Assembly: GCA_051530055.1 (NCBI GenBank) | Contig: CM121341.1 | Span: forward strand, 18,786,001-18,850,000 | From: Neoechinorhynchus agilis | Taxonomy: Eukaryota > Acanthocephala | DNA: 64,000 bases | Direction of reading: 5' to 3' | In this document: one piece after another, positions 55,445-64,000 of the stretch | Layout: every line of letters begins with the position of its first letter | Numbering within the stretch: the stretch's first letter is position 1 | Translations under genes and position numbers: made by a program | Notes under the pieces: model-generated | Database searches by the model: none | What the model saw: the letters and a program-made list of their open reading frames with translations, nothing else | Told to the model about the DNA's origin: nothing

Positions 55445-58400
55445 TGTCGCCGTAGGCAACGAAAGCGTCAGTCGAAGCTCATCACCGTGGTGGGTACGGA
55501 CTGTTCAGGTGGCGCTGACAGCCGTGAGCCCTTTGGCCCAGCTATTTCAGATAGAAGAGGACTACGAATCGGATCCTTGAATTGTAGGAGTCTGCGAGCG
55601 CAATGGCGTAGGGGAACCCTGGCCATTGTGTTTTTACAAGAATTGCGCATAAGAAACCAGTCAGACACAGACGTAAGTCAGGAGGATTTAGGAGGATGCT
55701 GGTCATTATGTTGCCTATCTGCAGACAGTCGAGGAAATGGAGGTGTAGGCGTTTGTTTATCATCCCGCCTCCAAAACTCAGCACTATGCAGTACCATAAC
55801 TGACCGAATCCTTCGTGTTAGCATAAAGCTTCGGTCGAGAAATCTCTATGCTTTTGGCGTATATTCACCGACCTCCTCGTCGGATGAAGAGGCGGTTGAA
55901 GGATTTTATGGAAATCTAGCCGAAGCATTAGATGATGTACCGAACAGAGACACCCTCCTAATAGCCGGTGACTTCAACGCGATTTTACCGCATTCCGAAA
56001 GATCGCTATATGTGTTGAAAAGCGAGAATCGGAACAGCCGGTACTTGGTTGAGGCGCTCGAGCGGCATGATCTCGTGTCTGCTTACACTTTATTCCGGAA
56101 GCGTCCGTGGCGTTTGGCGACGTTTATGGGTCAAAAGAATCCTTCCAAACATGCCATGGGAAAAAATCCCAAGAGACGCTTAGCTCAGCTTGACCATATA
56201 TTGTTGAGACGTAGGGAAAAATGTCGGGTCAAAAACGCTGACACATTCACAGTTGATGGGCTGCCAACCGACCACAAGTTGGTGATGTGCCAGTTGAGCA
56301 TGAGTGACTCGTTGTTCCGTACGCCTCAGCATCCTCCACGTCCGTTCTATGGCGCCCTCGCTAATGAGGAGAAGAGGAAAGCGTTCGATATCGAACAAGA
56401 GAATCAACTGAGCTCGATGCCAGCTGCTGAAACGGATATTGGTTTTTATTACAAGTCAATCTGCGACGCAGTGACCGAAGCGGCCGAGAAAACCCTCCCA
56501 AAAATGAGGCGTATAAAAGCTGCAAAGGTTATATGACAAGAGGACTTTGAATTTATAGCAATGGCTGAGCAGATCAAAACTCTAAAAAAAGAGGAAACGA
56601 TCTGAGGCTCGCATTGCAAATCTTGAACTTGCCAACCTCTATAATGAAAAGCAAAAAGCTTCGATAGAGGATGCAGTTCGTGGGATCGCATATAAGGAAG
56701 GTTTTGTTCGTACCTCCTTAGCATGGAGAACGATAAACACTCTCACAGGAAGATCCCAAAGACAGCCAACTTTGATTGAATGTCCCTCCCCGGAAATCAG
56801 AAAAAAAAAAGAATCGCAAATTATTTTGCGGAAATTCTCAATTCGCCATTATCGTCTTTGGAAGTGTCCTGCACTTCCAAAAGGCACAATCGTCCCAAGC
56901 ACTGAGGCATACTTCACTGGACCGATTTCCGTGAAGGAAGCGATCGCTGCGGCGAAAATGATGCGTGCGGGACGTGCATCAGGTCCAGATGGGATAATGG
57001 CAGAGGTACTGAGGTTTGAATCTATTGCCAGAAAAATCATACCGATAGTGAATTGCATAATGAACGGTGGCTCAGTACCTCAAATCTGGCAAACGGCGCA
57101 TTTAACAATGATCCCCAAGAAATGCTGCTCGACAAAGGTGGAGGACTACAGAGGTATATCCTTGATGTCCAACACGGCAAAACTTTTCAGTAGCATTTTG
57201 AGACGCCGAATTCAGCCAATCCTCGAACCGTTTCTAAGAATTGAACAGAACGGCTTGAGGAAAGGTCGAGGCACCACAGAGCACATATTGGCTTTGAGGA
57301 GGATCCTCGAGGAGGCACGAATTCATCAAACGGATGTGACGCTGGTATTTGTTGATTTCCGTCGAGCCTTCGATTCGGTAAATCGAACGATGATTGGCGG
57401 TATCTTAAAGGAGTGTGGAGTGCCGCCGATCATTATCACATCCGTTATGGCATTATATAAAAACACAAGGTCCGCCATAAAGACAGCTGACGGTTTGACA
57501 GAATACTTTTCCACCACTTCAGGTGTTCTGCAGGGCGACACATTGGCTCCTTTCCTCTTCATCTTGGTGCTTGATTGGGTAATGAGATGGGCACTACCTA
57601 ATGATGAAAATGGATTTCTTCTGTTGAGGAAAAGAGGTGGCAGGTATCCTGAGATACACGCCTCCTACATTGCTTATGCCGACGACATCGTATTGATGTC
57701 CTCAACAGTCGAAGGAGCTCAACGCATGCTAAATAGACTGTGCGAGAGGGCGAGTATGATTGGTCTGACCATCAACTCGAAAAAGACGGAATTCTTGACG
57801 ATTCCGCATGTCGCGCATACAGTCTCTGTCGAAGGGCCGAATGGCGTGTAGCAATTAAAAGAGATAGAGCTGTATGTCTATCTGGGAGCTGTCGTTCCTG
57901 AGGTGAGTGCGGATGTCAGCCGACGGAGAGCTATAGCTTGGAGAGCAATGGGGCAACTTAAACCACTGTTTGACAGTGAGTCTTTGCCAGATGAACTCCG
58001 TTCGCAGCTGTTCAGGACTCTAATTTAGAGCATTCTTTACTACAATGCAGAGACCTGGACACTGTCACCAACGGCGGCGAAGCAGTTGGACCAAAATCAT
58101 TCATCTCTCTTACGTGCGGCGTTCAAGGTCAGATGGTCAGATAAAGTGACCAACAAAGCACTGTATAAGAGAGCCGGAGTCCAACCGCCCAGTGAATATT
58201 TGCGCCGCAGACGACTGCAGTTCACGGTCAATATGATTCGGTCCGATGCATCTTGCCTACAGGTCGTGCAACAGTTCCTTTTCTGGAAGCCAACGACATT
58301 GTATCGTAAAGGCAAAGGGAACTGTCGTACATATGATGACCTGATTTTTAGAGACGCGAATTGCCCGCATAACAGGACTGCTGTCGTGTATTTTAGATCC

Positions 58401-58480
58401 TTGCGGAGTCTAATTATATTTGACGGGCTTATACCTACGGTGCAACGTAGGAAAGTACCGTTGCATACAATACAATACAA
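55445..58480 (+). mobile_element. APE-type LINE, near-complete ORF2
   Basis: An endonuclease frame (to 56,536) holds GLRIGSLNCRSL, IVFLQELRI, LLIAGDFNAILP, LAQLDHILLRR and LPTDHKLVMCQL, all expected APE motifs. The RT frame (56,772-57,851) holds MMRAGRASGPDGIMAEVL, VEDYRGISLMSNTAKL, TLVFVDFRRAFDSVNRTM, TTSGVLQGDTLAPFLFILVL and the intact catalytic SYIAYADDIVLMSS. The C-terminal frame to about 58,430 holds YVYLGAVVPEVSADVSRR, AETWTLSPTAAKQL and a long Arg-rich region. It ends in a (ATACA)n tail at 58,461-58,480. Frame breaks near 56,536, 56,810 and 57,850 make it inactive, but long intact frames and about 97 percent likeness to the inverted copy at 50.6-51.4 kb suggest a young family. Exact clade not assigned. 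Confidence 0.85.
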
Positions 58481-59110
58481 GTAAGAAGGCTGGAATTCGT
58501 ATTTACAACACTCAAGGAATCGCTCTCAGAAGCACATTCAAGAGGAAGGGTAGAATTGAGCCGACTCGTGGGATATATATAATTCATTGTGAACTGTGTG
58601 AGAAAGTATATATCGACCAAACGATGCAATGCATCGAGAAGAGGGTCGCTCAACATAAGCAAGCTTGCAGTCGATTTCAGCATTCGTCGTCAATCTCTAA
58701 TCATCAAGAGACATGCAAGCATCGAGCGGATTTTGGTGGCACCGACTTCATTAAAATAGAGGAAAACTTGAAAAGGCGTCTTGTCTTGGAGGCCATGCAC
58801 ATCGCTTTGTCCAACACAATGGAAGGAAATAAAGCTAATTTGAGCTTGAAACTGCGAGCCAGCGACGTGCTAAAAGTCAATCCTAAAATCATGGAAAAAA
58901 CGTAGTACGCGCATGGAGTTCGAGCGGATAATTGGTCCCCGAACTTCGGGTTTGGCGATCCCGCGCACTCGAGCTCAAAAACCTGAATAAGAAAAACATA
59001 TTATTTTTAGATGACTGATGAGGCGAGGTCACCTCGCGAAATATTTCTAATAAATCAAAATCAAATGTGTTATTACCGGGATTATTACCACCAAAATAAT
59101 ATTAATCAAA
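58481..59110 (+). mobile_element. Penelope-like element, GIY-YIG half and 3' end
   Basis: A frame from about 58,490 encodes AGIRIYNTQGIALRSTFKRK, then the GIY-YIG start RGIYIIHCELCEKVYIDQTM (YIGQT in active relatives), RVAQHKQAC and a helical end (LVLEAMHIALSNTMEGNK). The 3' region contains GGGTTTGGCGATCC and GCGCACTCGAGC (as at 12.24 kb) and the hammerhead core at 59,015. It begins directly after the (ATACA)n tail of the LINE. Confidence 0.75.
59015..59041 (+). ncRNA. Hammerhead ribozyme core at PLE 3' end (best copy)
   Basis: Consensus CTGATGA, then stem II GCGAGG/CCTCGC (6 perfect pairs, TCA loop), then GAAA. This is the only plus-strand PLE-end copy with both a consensus core and a perfect stem II. 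Stems I and III were not resolved by eye; PLE ribozymes have a very short stem III. Confidence 0.65.
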
Positions 59111-59334
59111 ACGTCGGTAATAACAAGTGCGCCTACACCCATAGCAGATCAAACAAACCAACCTCAGTAATCCTTGACTCATCTGGGCGTTTCGGAGTGA
59201 TCAATTCCTCATTAATAGTTCTTGCTAGCGCTGTAAGGGGAAAAAGTTCAATACGCTTTACTGAGTAGCCGTAACAACATTCAACAACAACTCGTTCATA
59301 GATTAGTGTGTATTGATTTTATTTTGCATATGTA

Positions 59335-59412
59335 CATATTAACGGACGAGGACCCAAAGGTACATGGGTCCTCTTAAACTTTTCTTTGTATTTTCATTAA
59401 GTGTTATATATA
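59335..59412 (+). mobile_element. Jockey/CR1-like LINE 3' terminus
   Basis: GAGGACCCAAAGGTACATGG, then TTTCTTTGTATTTTCATTAAG, corresponds to the 3' end at 11,425-11,470; a short isolated piece. Confidence 0.6.
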
Positions 59413-61314
59413 ACCGTAGGTGAGTATAGGTAAAATAAAGAAGAAGTAAATAAAAACGTTTGTTGGCTTTTATACAAAAATAACAAGAAGATTTATATAT
59501 CACGTTAAACATGTAGATGGAAGCTTAACAAAATCATGAAATCCAACGTTCAATACGGGAAGCACAGAAATTCCTCAACTCTCCGGCCCATGGAAACGCC
59601 AAGAAATCTAGGTCTTGGTGGAAAGAGTATACAAAAACAGTCTATTGTTCTGGGAGCGACATCTTGAGACAAATACTAGTAGCTCTTCCAAAGAGCCTGC
59701 GATTGTGTTGAGATTATTCTAAGATTTGTGGCTCGTCTTGCTTTTTTTGATACCTAATTTAAGCATTTTTTCATTCTTTTCAAGTCAAATCTGGGTGAAA
59801 GATTCGCTGTAAAAGTGTGTCTTAGGATTCACAATTTTAGTAGAGTGATAGAATTTTCCGGCGGGCATCATTAGAATAGTTGATAAGCTTGTTAAAAAAT
59901 TTCCGATCTCAAAGAATATTTTAGGAATTATTATGTGAAACGCAGGATCACGATCGACGCCCAAAATCGATAATCTAATATTTATCGATCTACCGAAGAA
60001 TCACTTTAATTGAAATATCTCGTCCAATCACAGTGGACTTCTTAGGTTAATTATTGCTTGTAAGTTTCAAATGTGTCAGTTGGTGTAATTCTTTGATATA
60101 TAATTTTTCCCCACTTCTATATACTCATGGATTTTATCTTTATTTATCGATCTAACGATTAGTGCAAGGCCGATTAACTGGCATTAATTGAAATCAAACT
60201 ATTTTTTAAGTTAATTAAGCATTGTCAATTTAATTTTATTATATTCCATCACCGCAAAAAACCGCCTTTCGAGAAATAGATCCTTAGACTTTAACGAAAT
60301 ATTGACAGTCTTTATCCAATGTTCATCATGGGAGATATGCTGTATTTTTAATATTGAAGAAAAAACTGAGATAGAAAATAAACATGAAGTTCGGTTGCAA
60401 GGTGGAAAATCCGCATGCATTTAACTGCAGTTTTCTTTAAATGCTCACTTAGATTCTCAAGCGGTGCTTACCATTCATTATAACGAAAATTTTATAAAAG
60501 TCGATTTTAAACATGAGGTCGGCGAGATGGCACAAACGTCAATAGGGCACCGCAAGGAATTAGTTCTTCAAAGGCGATATCGTTAACTAACACTGCTTTT
60601 TTCTAAATCATCCGTTCGTCGGATTTGTAGTTAAAAAGAGCTATCCCCTTGTCTCGATAGGCGTTCATTATTATAATGTTGGAGAAGTCGAAAAATGCGA
60701 TTAGTGAGTCTTAAAAAGATTTCGGATTCTTAAACCGACCATTAATTTGGGACGCATTAACGATAATAAAAATTTATTTTCGCAAAGACACCCTTTTGGC
60801 TCTGCTTCGTTCTCTTCTCGAAAATCTACAAAAAGCATTTAAAAATATGCCACCTTCAAACCGGGGAACCAGGAGTCAGAATGTAGCCACTACACCTACC
60901 CGGTAATGAAATAAGGCATTGATCTTATTGTCGTCACCTTCCCGCCATGGAATGGACTTAGACCATTAGATGTTGCCATATCAGTTTGTGGGTCAGGACG
61001 ATAACTATTTTCGCATCGAGTAACATTCTGTGATTACCGCGGATCCAACAACGACCGCAACCTGACAATTTGCTAAAAATGATGTATATGTTGCAACTAT
61101 CTCTTCCAACATAAATTTGCTTCTATTCCGATGCTTTGCATTTGACAGACATTTAAACAAACATCACAAATGAGCAAAACTACTTTATCCTCTCATTTCC
61201 GCACTCAAATAAGAGTTGCAAATATTTATTTGTTTTATAGTTATCAGTTACAAACGCTATACACTTTTACTGGTTTTGTAGCAACGTTCCGCCCACCCCA
61301 TAATTTAATTTGAT
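59413..61314. other. AT-rich intergenic DNA, nothing recognised
   Basis: About 1.9 kb without a supported gene or repeat. Frames present (for example 60,211-60,420 minus) are short and featureless. Confidence 0.45.
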
Positions 61315-62516
61315 TCACAGTTGTTTCCGCACCGGAGATTCTTCACTGTCATCAGATTTATCATTCTTTGTGGACAATGATTTTTCTGCTTCATCTGCTT
61401 CTGCTTCTTGCATATCTGAGTCTCCATAAAGAATTTTCCAATCAAAGTCGAAACGCTGCAGTTGTTCGACTTTCCTATTAGCACCGCTGTTTAAAAAAAT
61501 CCTCCAATCATAATCGCGGCATTCCTTCGTAGCTTCGGACCAGTCGGTATGCTTATCTTCCTCTTCCTTTTTTTTCATAAGCTTTATCCACGAAATATGT
61601 GCCCGCCGGTGACTTCTGATATTAGATAAAGCGTCTGGTTCCGGTACACCTTCTGCCGTTATTCGCCTTAGGTATCCAGCGTCATCTTCTTCTTCTGGCT
61701 TCATCTCGGTTACTTGAATATATTTCCCATCATATTCCTCGGACGAAGAAATCATATTTTCCCAGCTATCTTCAAATCTAATATTTTGATCAATTTTGTT
61801 TTGATGAACTCGTACTGGCCGCATTTTTCCCTCTAAAGTTCCATCTGAATTGTTGTAAAAATCTCTTGAACTGCAAGCGGTAGCGGTGGAAGATTCAGCG
61901 CTAACAACGTAGTCGCTATCACTTGACGGGATGGGCCGATTTGCTTGGTCATCAAAACTATCGATTCCTGACCAGTCATCACTGGGGTCGCTGTGCAAAT
62001 CTTCAATTGAATTTTCATTTGCAATTTCTTCTTGGGCGTGGTCTGAAAGGATTATATTAGCTTTTAATTAAAGAATACTTTAAACTTACTTGTGGCATTT
62101 GGAATTTGTTCCGTGTTTTGAAAATTTTCGTCCGGGGAGGTGTGGTCGGCGGAATTGTTTTCGGGTACAACCTCCGAATTTGACTTTTCAATTGTAACAG
62201 TACGACTTTTATCGCACACTCGAATGGTATAATCAAAATTCATTTCGTCATTTAACTTTGAATTTGATATTAGATCGCATATATATTGCCTAGTGATGCT
62301 TACCTCATTTTTGAAGCGAACACTGCTAAGTATTGCATTATTAAAGCGGCCTATCAATTCCAGGCACAAGTTCAAATCCGCTAAGAAATCTGATGATCGC
62401 ACAAATCCGGTTCGATCGGTTGTGAGAGATTCATGTAGGATGACTCGGTAAGTGAATACATCGTTTCCGCGTGGAAGTATTAGAAAACGAGGAATATTAC
62501 AGCTTTGATTGTTCAT
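61315..62516 (-). CDS. Acidic two-exon protein, 384 residues, unrecognised
   Basis: Exon 1 runs 62,516-62,090 and exon 2 runs 62,042-61,315. The 47-bp intron has a GTAAGT donor and a TTTCAG acceptor and keeps phase 1, giving 384 residues plus stop. The N-terminal about 115 residues look globular (IPRFLILPRGNDVFTYRVIL, FLADLNLCLELIGRF, NEVSITRQYICDLI). The rest is hydrophilic and very acidic with Ser/Asp/Glu clusters (DPSDDWSGIDSFDDQ, ISSSEEYDGKY). Aromatic-acidic motifs recur (DYDWRIFL near residue 325, DFDWKILYGDSD near 345), a pattern suited to short linear binding motifs. No signal peptide or membrane segment. A nuclear scaffold is plausible but not shown. The two [DF]DW[KR]I repeats are the most distinctive feature. 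Confidence 0.7.
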
Positions 62517-62562
62517 CTAAAAGAAGATTTACAATTTTTAGGAAATTTCAAATTCGCTCTAA

Positions 62563-64000
62563 TATAGGTTTGGAATGCGATAGCGAAGCCTGATGTATCC
62601 TATCGGTTGATGTTAGTTAGCAATGAGTATAGTTCTAAAGAGAACTGGCTGGATTCCTTTGTTCATATGGAGGAAATGAAGCTGATTGGTCGCACTTGTT
62701 CAGCATATCACGTTTCTTTTTCCATCAAACTTCAAATAACCGCAGTTGTTACATCAATCAATCGGCTTTTAAGTGGTAGACACACATCATATATTTGCAC
62801 TCGGTGAGATCAGATTGTGGTCAATATAAAAAGGCCGCACCGAAAAATCTATTTTCTCATTGTTTCTTAACAATGGGAAAATATAGATATTTTCACAGCT
62901 GTAGTTTTTATGGCACTTAATGTTCATAATAGACATTGATGGGGATAATTGATGATTACACAAACGTTTTGCTTTATGATGGGTCATTAAAAGCATTTCG
63001 TACAAATGAAATGACTTAATTTTAAAACTAATATTTATTCCACACATTTGTATATTAAGTGAAATGTTCAAAGCGAAGATTTAATGAATTGATGTAATTT
63101 GTAACTATATTCTCCATAATTTTAATTGTTGACTGTAGTGTATCATTTTTTGAATATTTCGTTCGGATTTTTAGAAGCGTTGCTTTTGTCTTGACCTTTT
63201 AAATAATTTTTTATTAAAGCCTTTTGGAACATCTTCGGGTTTAATCAATAGTTTCTTTGTAAGTTTTCGCAATTGGGAAAACTAAAAAACGAGATTCGAA
63301 AACACTTTAATAAAAAAAATTATTTTAAACGCCAAGACCTAAACAACATTTTTAATCATATACCACGGTACATCGCATATCAACTGTAGAATTTTCCTTC
63401 ACGTTGTTAATCTTTTGCCGCGAAGCCTTTCAAAAGATTAGATTGGGCATATATGCTGCCTACTGCTGAAGATGATTTTTTCTTTTTAGGAGCAAATTTT
63501 TTGTTTATGCTTAGCAATAAATATTAGTTTTAAAATTATGCCATTTCATTGGTGCGAAATGTTTTCAATGTCCTATTATAAAGCAACACGCATGTGCAAT
63601 TATCAATTATACCCATCAATGTTTATTATAAAAACTCAGTGCAATATAAACCGCAACCGTGAAAATAGCCATATTTTCTTATTTTTATAAAGAAACATGA
63701 AACTTTAAGACGATAGCTTAATCTCTTCGGCCTTTTATATTGACCATAATCTGATCTCACCGAGTGCAAATATATGATGTGTGTCTACCACTTAAAAGCT
63801 GATTGATTGATGTAACAACTGCGGTTATTTGATGTTTGATAGAAAAAGAAACGTGATATGCCGAACAAGTGTGACCAATCAGCTTCATTTCCTCCATATG
63901 AACAAAGGAATCCAGCCAGTTCTCTTTAGAACTACACTCATTGCTAACTAACGTCAACCGCTAGGATACACCAGACTTCGCTATCGCATTCCAAACATAT
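62563..64000. mobile_element. Non-autonomous element with about 290-bp terminal inverted repeats
   Basis: 62,563-62,852 (GGTTTGGAATGCGATAGCGA, then AACTGGCTGGATTCC and TATTTGCACTCGGTGAG) recurs as reverse complement at about 63,728-64,000 with roughly 95 percent identity. The spacer of about 870 bp has no transposase-like frame and contains a decayed relative of the 17.8-kb foldback repeat at about 63,190-63,350. Each inverted repeat holds a 66-codon frame by chance or descent. The right end may extend past the window. Foldback or MITE-like. Confidence 0.7.

Overview
The window comes from a bilaterian animal nuclear genome. Genes are split by very small GT-AG introns (44-62 bp wherever both splice sites can be placed). 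The host proteins are animal or pan-eukaryotic: SMC5, DDRGK1/UFBP1, a probable CNOT11 and guanine deaminase. Nuclear-receptor zinc fingers, a metazoan-only family, are also present. The phylum cannot be fixed from this sequence. The altered P-box of the receptor resembles divergent invertebrate (for example nematode-type) receptors, but that is inference. The DNA is AT-rich and heavily loaded with retroelements.

Layout. 1-3.4 kb: Jockey/CR1-like LINE pieces around a Penelope-like element (PLE). 3.66-4.0 kb: a tiny two-exon gene. 4-7.6 kb: mostly featureless DNA ending in a G-poor tract. 7.6-9.2 kb: probable CNOT11. 9.4-12.4 kb: nested SINE-like, LINE and PLE debris. 13.5 kb: an unrecognised 137-residue frame. 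14.3-30 kb: a tandem array of a roughly 5-kb unit (A, B and a decayed C). Each complete unit held a calmodulin-like EF-hand gene and a compact gene with two nuclear-receptor DNA-binding domains and no ligand-binding domain. LINEs have landed in A and B, and the units act as empty-site controls for one another. 30-32.5 kb: LINE tails, a tRNA-derived element ending in a hammerhead-like motif, and a second PLE. 33.8-41.4 kb: a host-gene cluster of bacterial-type MsrA, then SMC5 (minus) divergent from DDRGK1 (plus), with a 79-bp minisatellite between them. 42-47 kb: several long hairpin (foldback) repeats, a single-exon protein with a possible degenerate SGNH fold, and a possible small secreted protein. 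48-59 kb: LINE and PLE blocks around a guanine deaminase gene, which also carries a short fossil Ty3/Gypsy element at its 3' end. Two nearly identical LINE 3' ends face away from each other on either side of that gene. 61.3-62.5 kb: an acidic two-exon protein of unknown function. 62.56-64 kb: an element with about 290-bp inverted ends that reaches the window edge.

The two most interesting systems are: (1) the LBD-less double-DBD receptor, whose second DBD seems to have arisen by duplication of a phase-1 exon pair, and which was then duplicated again with its EF-hand neighbour; and (2) a network of PLE ends, foldback repeats and a tRNA-headed SINE-like element that share hammerhead-ribozyme-like cores (CTGATGA, stem II, GAAA). 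All exon models are by eye; no search or folding was run.
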